Assembly (NCBI GenBank): GCA_038250235.1
Contig: JBBSCO010000089.1
Coordinates: 1-8,038 of the forward strand
Direction: 5' to 3'
Length of the DNA: 8,038 bases
Source of the DNA: JAAUTS01 sp038250235
GTDB taxonomy: Bacteria; Verrucomicrobiota; Verrucomicrobiia; Methylacidiphilales; JAAUTS01
This document shows, piece by piece, positions 1 to 6,962 of this stretch. Under the pieces are notes generated by a model. That model was not told the DNA's origin. It saw only the letters and a program-made list of their open reading frames with translations, and made no database searches. Numbering within the stretch: the stretch's first letter is position 1; the number at the start of each line of letters is the position of its first letter. Made by a program: the position numbers and the translations under genes.

Positions 1-458
1 AGGTCGCCGAAGATCCCGAGATTCTCATCACCGGCGAAAACGGGGAAATCCAATGGGGTTATGACAGCCTGAAACTTTCCGGCGGTGCTGAAAAACTGCA
101 GATCAGCCTGCTTTCGCCCCAGGCAATCCGGGAGGCAATGATGAATGCCCTGCTGGAAAAAATCCACAACCCCTCGCGATTTGTCTGCAACCTACAAATC
201 GCTGCCGCTCACACGATTTGTGTGAATGCGGCAAACGAATCGTCCGGGGTGACCCCGATTCCCAGACAGTTCGTAACCACACCTGAGATCAACGGCTCCA
301 TCCAACCATCCATCGAAAACATCCAAGGCCTCGTGGCCCGTTGTTTCGAGAAAAACGCACTCTTCAGTGAAAGTGATATTCCATGGTCCCAACCGGGAAA
401 AGCCCTCCCGATCCACGATTACCGCTCGTTTCCGTCCCTGAATGCGCGCCCCACTTGA
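1..458 (+). CDS. Gfo/Idh/MocA-like oxidoreductase, C-terminal part (5' end outside window)
   Basis: An open frame runs from base 3 to a TGA at 456-458, giving about 151 C-terminal residues. The start lies off the left edge; the internal ATGs at 138 and 141 are in frame but not credible starts because the reading is continuous before them. The text resembles the C-terminal substrate-binding half of Gfo/Idh/MocA oxidoreductases. It has a strand like ITGENGEIQWGYDSL, a helix with NPSRFVCNLQIAAAHT, then NAANESSGVTPIP, and a tail with CFEKNALFSESDIPW. Family members are cytoplasmic NAD(P)-dependent enzymes that oxidise, reduce or epimerise sugars and cyclitols. The Rossmann domain and the catalytic Lys motif would be upstream and cannot be checked. 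Neighbouring sugar-active genes fit a carbohydrate role, but the substrate is unknown. The gene converges on the remnant at about 464-1118. The family call rests on remembered C-terminal patterns, so confidence is moderate. Confidence 0.6.
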   Translation, partial: VAEDPEILITGENGEIQWGYDSLKLSGGAEKLQISLLSPQAIREAMMNALLEKIHNPSRFVCNLQIAAAHTICVNAANESSGVTPIPRQFVTTPEINGSIQPSIENIQGLVARCFEKNALFSESDIPWSQPGKALPIHDYRSFPSLNARPT

Positions 459-463
459 ATCGT

Positions 464-1118
464 ATGGCAGCTAACTTGTTTCCCAGATGGCTCTCGATAA
501 GACTGTAGATGCGAAGCGGGAGGCAGCGTTCTCCGGTGAGCTCTGTGGAGAATTGAACCCTCACCATCTTCGACCCGCCGGGCGGAAGATGGAAAAAATT
601 ATCCAACTACTTCACCCTTATGGCCATCAAGCCCAAGGCAAAGGGAAAAGTAAAAGATCCAGCTCCGGTTGGAAAACAATGCTTCCGCTTCCTGGATCTC
701 CTGCCGTTTGCTAGAGATCGGGTAGGTGCTCAAGCTCAGGGAAGCTGGGGCAGTAAAATGCTGGCGGCCTCCGCACACGTTGCGCCCGACTGATCGAGAA
801 GCTCCATAGGCGGAAAGTCTTCGTCGCGGCCACGCTTCGCAAGCAGCTCGGTGGAGTCCACATTTTCCAGCAGGAGTCCTCGTTGAGGTTTCGTTTGCAC
901 CATGATTTCTTTATCATCCAACACAGTCCCCTCCAGCAGGCAAGGGCGACGCCGCTCAGACGTAATCCAAAGCGATTGAGCGGTTGGCCCCTCATGCTTT
1001 CAACGGCAAACTCATCCGGGCCGCGGTTCAGCACAATCCGCCTCAGCCCAATCCTCCGGAACCAGATATCTGTGGCCGCCACGCCTTCGAGATGAATTGC
1101 ATTAAAAGACAGGCGCGT
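464..1118 (-). pseudogene. decayed GH2 (beta-mannosidase-like) glycosidase remnant
   Basis: Protein-like text on the minus strand is split over several frames. One frame, read down from about 1118, gives ATDIWFRRIGLRRI, then LNRFGLRLSGVAL and a W-R-G. This resembles the GH2 stretch just before and at the start of the catalytic barrel (GlyxArg, then NGVxLxxRG). A second frame (about 924-736) gives MELLDQSGATCAEA, like a C-terminal immunoglobulin-type domain. A third frame (about 606-490, entered just after a TAG) gives DNFFHLPPGGSKMVRV and LRIYSLIESH, like the final GH2 domain (DNFFxLLPGE, LRxxSL). The catalytic barrel and its Glu residues are missing and no frame is intact, so the remnant should be inactive. 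Its upstream edge ends about 14 bp from the start of the divergent FAD gene, so the N-terminal part was lost there. It could instead be another multi-domain hydrolase; pseudogene status is surer than the family. Confidence 0.45.
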
Positions 1119-1131
1119 TATTTATAGTTCT

Positions 1132-2403
1132 ATGAAATCCTTTGATGTCCTGGTTCTCGGCGGCGGTCCAGCCGGATTCCCTGCAGCCATCCAGGCGGCA
1201 CGTGCGGGAGCTCGTGTGTTGCTGGTCGAAAAAAGCGGCCAGTTGGGGGGCACGACCTCGTTGAACCGGGTGGCCTTTCCCGGAATTTTCCACGCCTGGG
1301 GACGACAGATTATCGCAGGCATCGGCTGGGATCTGGTTCGCCGCACAGTGGAACTTGAGGGCAGGAAACTTCCCGATTTTTCAGATATCCATGCCAGTCA
1401 CTGGAAACATCAAATCCCGCTCTGTCCGACCTTGTTTTCCGCCCTGATCGACCAGGATGTGATCCAATCGGGGTGTGAACTACGTCTTCATACCATGTTG
1501 GCGACGATCAGGCCTAAACCAGGCGGAGGGTGGGTGGTAACGCTTTGTGGCAAAGAAGGACTATATGAGGTGGAAACAGCGTGGTGTATTGATGCCACTG
1601 GTGATGCCAATGCCGCCAGTCTGGCCGGTTGCCCGTTCCAAGCGGATTCCCCTGAGTTGCAACCAGGAACTTTGGTTTTTCGCCTTGATGGCTACAACCC
1701 TGAATCCATGGATATTCCGCGACTGGATGAAGCCGCCCGTATGGCGCTAAAGGAGGGAAAGTTGCACAAGGGAGATTTTGGATGGAGCGGGGATTCGTTG
1801 CGTAGTTTATTATCATCGCGCGGAAATAACTCCATCCATATTTTCCCGATCAATGCGGTGGACAGCCCCGGTAAGACCTCCGCCGAGATTTTGGGACGAG
1901 CAGCCTTATTGCGTATTTATCGCTTCCTCAAAACCCTGCCAGGCTTTGAAACCCTGCACTTCACCTGGAGTGCTCCCGAATGTGGCATCCGGGAAACGCG
2001 ACGCATTGCGGGAAGATCGATGGTGACCTACAAGGAGTATGTTTCCGGCTGGCACTGGCCGGATGCGGTTTGTTTCAGCTTTTACCCGATTGATTTGCAC
2101 ACGGATGAGGGCTTGAAGTATGAAAAGTTGAAAGAGGGGATAGTTCCAACCATTCCACTTTCTGCCATGCTCCCCCAAGGGGTGCCGGGTTTCCTCTGCG
2201 CGGGAAGGTGTGCGTCGGGGGATCGCCTGGCGAATTCCGCCTACCGTGTTCAAGCTTCCTGCATGGCCATGGGGCAAGCGGCGGGAGCGGCAGCAGCCCT
2301 AGCCGTCCAGTCCGGGTTGGCGGAAGCTGATCTCGTGAATTTGTCGGATTTACGCAAAGTGCTGGAAGCTCAGGGGGCCATTTTCCCCACAAACGGGATA
2401 TAA
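1132..2403 (+). CDS. FAD-dependent oxidoreductase (FAD_oxidored / PF12831-like)
   Basis: A 423-residue flavoprotein, full length for the family and without signal peptide or membrane segment, so probably cytoplasmic. The N-terminus is a Rossmann dinucleotide site: GGGPAG at residues 10-15, a helix of small residues, and Glu33 at the end of the second strand, which would bind the FAD ribose. GGTTSLNRVAFPG follows at about 39-51. IDATGDA at 153-159 is the second FAD-contact motif. The C-terminus has AGRCASGDRL (357-366) and RVQASCMAMGQAAG (372-385), typical of this family (AGRxxS, then MxxGQAAG). The ATG is the first in frame and gives the glycine motif its usual distance from the N-terminus; no Shine-Dalgarno is seen. 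Substrates are unknown for most members. In PVC bacteria they often lie beside glycosidases, so oxidation of a sugar or glycoside is a guess. The GH99-like gene follows after 105 bp on the same strand. Confidence 0.85.
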   Translation: MKSFDVLVLGGGPAGFPAAIQAARAGARVLLVEKSGQLGGTTSLNRVAFPGIFHAWGRQIIAGIGWDLVRRTVELEGRKLPDFSDIHASHWKHQIPLCPTLFSALIDQDVIQSGCELRLHTMLATIRPKPGGGWVVTLCGKEGLYEVETAWCIDATGDANAASLAGCPFQADSPELQPGTLVFRLDGYNPESMDIPRLDEAARMALKEGKLHKGDFGWSGDSLRSLLSSRGNNSIHIFPINAVDSPGKTSAEILGRAALLRIYRFLKTLPGFETLHFTWSAPECGIRETRRIAGRSMVTYKEYVSGWHWPDAVCFSFYPIDLHTDEGLKYEKLKEGIVPTIPLSAMLPQGVPGFLCAGRCASGDRLANSAYRVQASCMAMGQAAGAAAALAVQSGLAEADLVNLSDLRKVLEAQGAIFPTNGI

Positions 2404-2454
2404 TTTTCATCGTTCTTCACCTAATTTTTCCATGTGAGTCAACACCCGCCGCCG

Positions 2455-2482
2455 ACCCCTGACCTCTAACCCCTGGCCTCTT
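2455..2482. repeat. 14-bp tandem repeat, two copies
   Basis: Two adjacent 14-base units, ACCCCTGACCTCTA and ACCCCTGGCCTCTT, differ at two positions. They lie in the 105-bp gap between the FAD and GH99-like genes. Such pyrimidine-rich short repeats may be slippage products. No regulatory role is evident. Confidence 0.6.
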
Positions 2483-2508
2483 AGTATGATCGAATACCCC
2501 ATTAACCT

Positions 2509-3696
2509 ATGAATCATGAACCATCCTCAGCGGCCAGGCCCGTTCACGTTCCCTCCCAACCTTTTTCCGATGTCACTATTGCGGCCTATTACTACCCGTG
2601 CCTGCATCCGCATGAACGCTGGGATTCCCAAAAATATCCGGGGTTTACGGAATGGGATCTGGTAAACACAGCCCCTTCCCGTTTCCCCGGCCATGTCCAG
2701 CCTCGGGTGCCCTTGTGGGGCTGCGAAGACGATTCAAAGCCGGAAGTTATGGCACGCAAAATTGATGCAGCAGCAGATCATGGAGTCCATGTGTTTATAT
2801 TCGATTGGTACCATTACGATGATGGCCCCTTCCTCGAGCATGCCCTCGATAAAGGTTTTATGCAGGCCTCGAACAATCAACGGATCAAGTTTTCCCTTAT
2901 GTGGGCGAACCACGATTGGTATGGGATTCAAGGCTACGATCCCCAGGAAGAATGCAAACTTTGGTATCCCGGAAAAATCACACCCGCAACCTGGGACAAA
3001 ATTACCACCTTGATCCTTGAAAGATATTTCAACCATCCCAGCTATTGGAAAATCGACGGCTGTCCCTACTTCTCCATCTACGACATTCAGGTATTTTTGG
3101 AAAGCTTCGGTTCCGTCGCCTCGGCTCGTGCTGCTCTGGAAGATTTTCGGAGGAAGACAACCACAGCCGGCTTTCCGGGGCTGCACGTCAATTCGATTAT
3201 CTGGGGCCAGCCAAACCTGCCCAATGGAACAACCCCGGCTGACTGGCCTAACTTGTGTCAGGAACTGAAGTTGGACAGCGGCACCGGCTACACCTGGGTT
3301 CACCACGGCGCCTTGGATTCCAGCACCTTTCCCATCACAGAATATACCAGAGGGCGGGATCGCTACCTCCAAGTCTGGAAAGAATCTCTTTCCAAAATGC
3401 CAATGCCTTATTTCCCTAACACCACCGTTGCCTGGGACAACTCCCCGCGCGCGGCCCACTCAGTTCCCTGGACCGAACCAGCCCCACATGTCGTCAATCC
3501 CGTGCTGATTCATAATACTCCCCAGGCGTTCGGAGAGGCCACCCGGATGATTCTTGAATCCGAGACCTTCCAAAAACTTCCCCACAAAATTTTAACGGTC
3601 AATGCCTGGAACGAATGGCCAGAGGGAAGTTGCCTCGAACCGGATACGCAGCACGGTTACGGTTATCTGGAAGCCCTGCGCGATCTAGCGTCCTGA
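2509..3696 (+). CDS. GH99-like / WbsX-type glycoside-active protein
   Basis: A 395-residue protein of the WbsX (Glyco_tran_WbsX, PF14307) / GH99-like type, predicted as a single TIM barrel. Visible landmarks in order are IAAYYYP (24-30), GFTEWD (45-50), FIFDWYHYDDG (96-106), MWANHDW (131-137) and AWNEWPEGSCLEPD (366-379). Family proteins are usually annotated either as O-antigen glycosyltransferases or as GH99-related hydrolases. GH99 endo-mannosidases act through two Glu in an NEWxEG loop. Here Glu369 and Glu372 keep that spacing, which favours a hydrolase, though substrate and linkage are unknown. There is no signal peptide: the N-terminal 20 residues are polar and proline-rich, so a cytoplasmic location is likely. 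The ATG at 2509 has no Shine-Dalgarno. A later start is possible, because homology begins only around residue 22. The gene may be co-transcribed with the FAD oxidoreductase 105 bp upstream, and it is followed by repeat-rich DNA. Confidence 0.82.
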   Translation: MNHEPSSAARPVHVPSQPFSDVTIAAYYYPCLHPHERWDSQKYPGFTEWDLVNTAPSRFPGHVQPRVPLWGCEDDSKPEVMARKIDAAADHGVHVFIFDWYHYDDGPFLEHALDKGFMQASNNQRIKFSLMWANHDWYGIQGYDPQEECKLWYPGKITPATWDKITTLILERYFNHPSYWKIDGCPYFSIYDIQVFLESFGSVASARAALEDFRRKTTTAGFPGLHVNSIIWGQPNLPNGTTPADWPNLCQELKLDSGTGYTWVHHGALDSSTFPITEYTRGRDRYLQVWKESLSKMPMPYFPNTTVAWDNSPRAAHSVPWTEPAPHVVNPVLIHNTPQAFGEATRMILESETFQKLPHKILTVNAWNEWPEGSCLEPDTQHGYGYLEALRDLAS

Positions 3697-3758
3697 CATC
3701 GGAATTGCTTCATTAAATCCGTGAGGGATTTTGTTCCCCGGCGAGGCAGGAGAGCGGG

Positions 3759-3779
3759 CTTCTATCTGAACGATAGAAG
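3759..3779. repeat. 8-bp-stem hairpin
   Basis: CTTCTATC and GATAGAAG pair perfectly around the 5-base loop TGAAC. It starts 63 bp after the stop of the GH99-like gene but is followed by GCAAACGAG and not by a T-run, so it is not an ordinary intrinsic terminator. It could be part of a transcribed structure that slows 3'-end decay, or a fragment of a longer dispersed repeat. Confidence 0.55.
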
Positions 3780-3835
3780 GCAAACGAGTAACGAAGTCCG
3801 GAGAGTAAAAGAACCACGGCCCCAAGAATCCCCAC

Positions 3836-3861
3836 GGAACGCGGGCGTCTTGCCCGCTTCC
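3836..3861 (+). repeat. REP-like hairpin, family A, copy 1
   Basis: A 26-bp unit with a perfect 6-bp stem, GCGGGC (3841-3846) and GCCCGC (3852-3857), around the loop GTCTT. A degenerate partial copy, sharing GGCACCTTGCC with family A copy 2, follows at 3865-3875. Repeats of the form GCGGGC-loop-GCCCGC are common between genes in Planctomycetes and Verrucomicrobia; that is recalled, not tested here. Confidence 0.65.
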
Positions 3862-3931
3862 AGAGGCACCTTGCCCATGGCCCTCCCTTCCGTTCGGCAA
3901 GTCTCCAGTGGCGACTTCATGAGATGCCGGA

Positions 3932-3957
3932 AGGGGCAGGCAAGGTGCCTGCGTTTC
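3932..3957 (-). repeat. REP-like hairpin, family A, copy 2 (inverted)
   Basis: Read on the minus strand, this unit matches family A copy 1 at 18 of 26 positions. Its stem, GCAGGC (3936-3941) and GCCTGC (3947-3952), is perfect with a 5-base loop. Relative to copy 1, one G-C pair has become A-T on both sides of the stem, a compensatory change. With copy 1 it forms an inverted pair about 70 bp apart, similar to the paired REP units of bacterial BIMEs. Confidence 0.65.
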
Positions 3958-4103
3958 TAATGAAGGGGGGATGCAACTCCATTGTGCGAGCCTAAATAGT
4001 AATCTGACAATGAAGTTGTTGCGTAACGGTTATGCTCTTCTTTATGCAGATGAGCTTCGCTGTCGGGACAGTCAACTTGATTAGGACTAGGCGAAAGATG
4101 GAG

Positions 4104-4130
4104 CCATCGCGACACCAGGTCGCTCATATG
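4104..4130 (-). repeat. REP-like hairpin, family B, copy 1
   Basis: On the minus strand it contains GCGAC-CTGGT-GTCGC (4123-4109), a perfect 5-bp stem with a 5-base loop, followed by GATGGCT. It matches the copy at 6918-6945 at most positions from AGCGACC to GATGGCT. The GTAG start seen in the other two copies has decayed here to ATATG. Confidence 0.55.
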
Positions 4131-4140
4131 GGGAGTTTTT

Positions 4141-4166
4141 TGTAGGAGCGTGCCTCCCGCGCAAAG
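4141..4166 (+). repeat. REP-like unit, family B, copy 2
   Basis: Starts TGTAGGAGCG and continues into CCTCCCGCGC, so a short GCG/CGC stem can form. It shares the TGTAG[GC]AGCG start and the pyrimidine loop with the copy at 6918. A GTAG tetranucleotide before a GC-rich hairpin is the classic layout of REP sequences recognised by RAYT transposases. Confidence 0.45.
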
Positions 4167-4289
4167 GGTGGGGATTTGGGTTTCAAACCCCCGACTCTTG
4201 ATTGATCTGATTGCGCGGCACGAATGGTGCCAAGACATCTTTCCGAACGAAAAGGCTAACCAAAGAAGGAAGTGGCTGACCGGTTAATG

Positions 4290-6578
4290 CTAACCAGCTA
4301 CAAGCGGCCATGACAAATCGTGAAACCCGGCCTTCAACACAACTGGGGATTCGGATTCCAGAGGCGGATAATAGGTCGCCGTAGTCCCAACGGGCACCTT
4401 AACCGAACTCCGGAATACACCTTCATTGATCTCCCAACGAATAGACGCCTCGCCGCGCGCAGTTTGCAGGCTTGCCTCCGCCCAGGTGATGCTTCCTCCC
4501 GGTCTGGGTTGAAATCGAATGTGCTGGTAGCCCGGTTGCTCTGGATCGACGTCCAACCCAGCCACCACCCCATACATCCATGCTCCCACCGCGCCGTAGG
4601 CATAATGATTGAAGGAATTCATGTCCTTATCTTGAAAACCTTTCTCAGGCGTCCAACCGTCCCAACGCTCCCAAATGGTGGTGGCACCGTTTTTAATCGG
4701 GAAGAGCCAGGAAGGGAAGGTCTCTTGCTCCAGTAATTTGTAAGCAATGTCGAGATAACCATTTTTGCCAAGCACTTCGAGAAGATAGGGTGTGCCTACG
4801 AATCCCGTGGCGAGATGAAGCCCGCGCCGTTCGATGTCGCGCACCAGCTCTTTTGCGGCGCTGGCCCGCGCTGCCTCCGGAATGAGGCCAAAATGAAGTG
4901 CCAGCACATAAGTGGTTTGTGTGCCGCCGGCCATCAGTCCGTCGGGAGTGACGAAGCGGCGGCGAAAAGCCTCCACGATCCTGCCATGCAGATGGGTGAA
5001 ATGTTGTACGTCCTCCTCCCGTCCCAGCACGGTGGCAATTCGGCTCATGATCTCCGTATCGTAGGCATAGAACGCCGTGCCAATCAGATCGCGGGCAGTT
5101 CCGCCCTCGTTTCCGCTCCCGTCGAGAGCCAGCCAATCACCGAAGCCTCCAAATTTGTTTAAATCGGGGTGCGAACGGATGTTGTTTTTGCAACGGTTCA
5201 AGGTCACAAACTCCAGAAAACGCTTCATGGAGTCATAGTGATCGGCAAGGATTTGCACGTCTCCGTAACAAAGATAGATCGTCCACGGACAAATGATCGT
5301 CGCATCAGCCCAGGCCGGGCCGCCCTCCTCGATATTCTGAACGGAATCGCAATCCGGTGCGATCGCAGGAACAGCGCCGTTGGGCCGCTGGGCATCCCGC
5401 AAATCCTGCATCCATTTGTGGAAAAAACCCCGCACATTCATGTTGAAGCACGCCGTGCGAATAAAAACTTGAGCGTCCCCGGTCCAGCCAAGGCGTTCAT
5501 CGCGCTGGGGGCAATCCGTTGGCACATCCAGGAAATTACTTTTCTGACCCCAGACAATATTCTGCTGCAATTGATTGAGCAGCGGGTGTGAACATCGGAA
5601 GCTTCCTGTGACCGGCATATCCGAGTGCAGAACGACACCAAGGATCTGAAAACTCTGGCCTTTTTTTATCCCGGAGATCTCAACATAGCGAAATCCATGA
5701 AAGGTGAAACGCGGTTCCCAGACTTCCTCCTCTGAGCTTTTGCAAGTGTAATAATCAGTCACGCGGGCAGCGCGGAGGTTTTCGGTATAAAGCGTTCCGT
5801 CCGGATTCAAAACTTCCGCAAAACGCAGTTTAATGGTCTGGCCCCGTGAACCCCTGACGGTCAGGCGGACGCGTCCGGTGAAATTCTGCCCAAAATCAAT
5901 AATGGCCAGCCCACCACTGCTGGAAGCGGATTTCTCAATGGTGGCTACGGGCTGAATCTCCCCAATGCGCCGGACCGGAGGAGCCGGAGATTTTTCCACC
6001 ATGAGGTTAGGATGCTGAAAAACTTCCACTGACTGCCAGTCTCCGTCCGCAAAGCCAGCAGCGGACCAACCGCTTTTTTCCAGACGGGCATCATAGGTTT
6101 CACCGGCCAGGAGATCATTCTGCAAAACCGGACTCGCGACGGTTTTCCAGCTTTCATCCGTGACAACAATGAAAACCTCTCCATCTGCCATCGTCACCTC
6201 AAGCTGTGCGAGAAACTGCGGACGATCCCCGTAGCTCTGACGGGGTTGTAGGGCAACGAAGCCGCAATACCAGCCATCACCAAGAATAGCTCCGATGGCA
6301 TTGTCACCAATTTGCAAGAGGTCGGTCACGTCATGAGTCTGGAAATAAACACGCTTGTGATAATTTGTCCATCCTGGAGACAGGATCATGTCTCCAACCT
6401 TCCGACCGTTGATTTCGCATTCGTATAGACCCAGTGCGGTGACCGACAGGATGGCCTTTTGAATCGGACGATCCAGGGCGAAGCTCTTTCGGACATAGGG
6501 CGCGGGCACCCCCCAGAAAGGGCTTCCAACCGAGGTTGAACCAATCCATGATCCATGGAAAACGGGTGCATGTGACAT
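4290..6578 (-). CDS. alpha-L-rhamnosidase, GH78
   Basis: A 762-residue glycoside hydrolase family 78 enzyme that hydrolyses terminal alpha-L-rhamnose from oligosaccharides or glycosides. An N-terminal beta domain has LGLYECEINGRKVGD (about 48-62) and SPGWTNY. The next beta domain has IDFGQNF (from about 227). The (alpha/alpha)6 barrel has DCPQRDERLGWTGD, where Glu361 matches the family's general acid, and later TTIWERWDGW, where Glu637 matches the general base. A beta-sandwich with GYQHIRFQPRPGG closes the protein. Length and order are normal and both catalytic Glu are present, so it should be active. No signal peptide is seen, suggesting cytoplasmic action. I chose the ATG at 6578; an in-frame GTG at 6641 would add 21 residues that do not look like family sequence. 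Neither start has a good Shine-Dalgarno. A perfect palindrome at 6712-6731 may be an operator. The gene converges with the GH99-like gene. Confidence 0.93.
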   Translation of the reverse strand: MSHAPVFHGSWIGSTSVGSPFWGVPAPYVRKSFALDRPIQKAILSVTALGLYECEINGRKVGDMILSPGWTNYHKRVYFQTHDVTDLLQIGDNAIGAILGDGWYCGFVALQPRQSYGDRPQFLAQLEVTMADGEVFIVVTDESWKTVASPVLQNDLLAGETYDARLEKSGWSAAGFADGDWQSVEVFQHPNLMVEKSPAPPVRRIGEIQPVATIEKSASSSGGLAIIDFGQNFTGRVRLTVRGSRGQTIKLRFAEVLNPDGTLYTENLRAARVTDYYTCKSSEEEVWEPRFTFHGFRYVEISGIKKGQSFQILGVVLHSDMPVTGSFRCSHPLLNQLQQNIVWGQKSNFLDVPTDCPQRDERLGWTGDAQVFIRTACFNMNVRGFFHKWMQDLRDAQRPNGAVPAIAPDCDSVQNIEEGGPAWADATIICPWTIYLCYGDVQILADHYDSMKRFLEFVTLNRCKNNIRSHPDLNKFGGFGDWLALDGSGNEGGTARDLIGTAFYAYDTEIMSRIATVLGREEDVQHFTHLHGRIVEAFRRRFVTPDGLMAGGTQTTYVLALHFGLIPEAARASAAKELVRDIERRGLHLATGFVGTPYLLEVLGKNGYLDIAYKLLEQETFPSWLFPIKNGATTIWERWDGWTPEKGFQDKDMNSFNHYAYGAVGAWMYGVVAGLDVDPEQPGYQHIRFQPRPGGSITWAEASLQTARGEASIRWEINEGVFRSSVKVPVGTTATYYPPLESESPVVLKAGFHDLSWPLVAG

Positions 6579-6711
6579 CAGCCAGATCTTAAGCGGGTGG
6601 GCAGATGAATGGAATTGAAAAAGAACCTCGGCAAGCCACACAGAATGTCGGCACTGGGCGCCCGCGCTGGCATGTACGGACGAAGCTTCTTAATTGAGAA
6701 TCCCCCTGAGC

Positions 6712-6731
6712 GCTCCGAAAGCTTTCGGAGC
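6712..6731. promoter_or_regulatory. perfect 20-bp palindrome, candidate operator
   Basis: GCTCCGAAAGCTTTCGGAGC equals its own reverse complement over all 20 bases. A second palindrome, CGAGATCTCG (6738-6747), has its centre 21 bp away, about two helical turns. The pair lies 134-169 bp upstream of the rhamnosidase start, a plausible place for a dimeric sugar-responsive repressor or activator. The lack of a loop and of a T-run argues against a terminator. No regulator gene is in the window, so the function is inferred. Confidence 0.4.
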
Positions 6732-6917
6732 TGTTTCCGAGATCTCGTGATCTTACCTCTGACCCTCCCCTGCAATTTAGCGCTTTTAATGCTTTAGCGG
6801 GCCATCAATCACGTTATTCCGTTTTAGCCGGACCTATTCAAAATTCTCCCCAAGAAACACGCGAAAAACGCCAAATAAAGAATGAATCCATACGAGGAAT
6901 GCCTTTCTTCCCTGCAC

Positions 6918-6945
6918 TGTAGCAGCGACCTCGTCTCGCGATGGC
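6918..6945 (+). repeat. REP-like hairpin, family B, copy 3
   Basis: Begins TGTAGCAGCGACC and ends TCGCGATGGCT. GCGA (6925-6928) pairs with TCGC (6936-6939) across a 7-base loop. From AGCGACC to GATGGCT it matches the minus-strand copy at 4104-4130 with about two differences. It lies just outside the left end of the RAYT element. Confidence 0.55.
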
Positions 6946-6962
6946 TTAAGCTTCCGTCGCAT

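Larger units (their letters stand above)
3697..4289. other. gene-free, repeat-rich intergenic region
   Basis: This 593-bp stretch lies between two convergent genes, the GH99-like gene (+) and the rhamnosidase (-). I see no credible coding sequence. The short open frames here run through hairpin repeats and are rich in Arg, Gly and Pro, as expected from translating repeats. It holds a hairpin at 3759-3779, a covarying inverted hairpin pair at 3836-3861 and 3932-3957, and two REP-like units at 4104-4130 and 4141-4166. GGGTTTCAAACCC at 4178-4190 is a further small inverted repeat. No hairpin is followed directly by a U-run on either strand, so no classical terminator could be assigned to either gene. 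Confidence 0.7.
6579..6962. other. intergenic region upstream of the rhamnosidase gene
   Basis: This 384-bp stretch lies between the start of the rhamnosidase gene and the left end of the transposon-like element. I see no credible gene. It should hold the rhamnosidase promoter on the minus strand, but I found no clear -35/-10 pair. It contains the 20-bp palindrome at 6712-6731, a 10-bp palindrome at 6738-6747 and a family B repeat at 6918-6945. Confidence 0.6.

Noticed and set aside
138..458. Independent 106-residue gene starting at ATG 138
   Set aside because: The same frame is open without a stop from base 3 and reads as one continuous oxidoreductase-like C-terminus, so this is only the tail of a longer gene.
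1097..1126. Promoter for the FAD gene (TTGCAT, 18 bp, TTTATA)
   Set aside because: The -35 matches consensus at only three of six bases and the AT-rich -10 could be chance; it would imply a leaderless transcript, which cannot be supported from sequence alone.
2734..3459. Long open frame (241 codons) on the minus strand
   Set aside because: It is antisense to the GH99-like gene, whose family motifs are clear; the minus-strand translation shows no domain.
3721..3960. Small gene of 79 codons downstream of the GH99-like gene
   Set aside because: It runs through the hairpin at 3759 and the inverted repeat pair at 3836-3957; Arg- and Pro-rich text of this kind arises from translating repeats.
4109..4141. 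Intrinsic terminator: GCGAC hairpin followed by TTTTTT
   Set aside because: The T-run begins about 12 bases after the stem and the stem is only 5 bp; the hairpin is better explained as a family B repeat.
6578..6641. Upstream GTG (6641) as the rhamnosidase start
   Set aside because: The extra 21 residues show neither a typical signal peptide nor family sequence, and GH78 proteins usually begin shortly before the first WIG-type segment.
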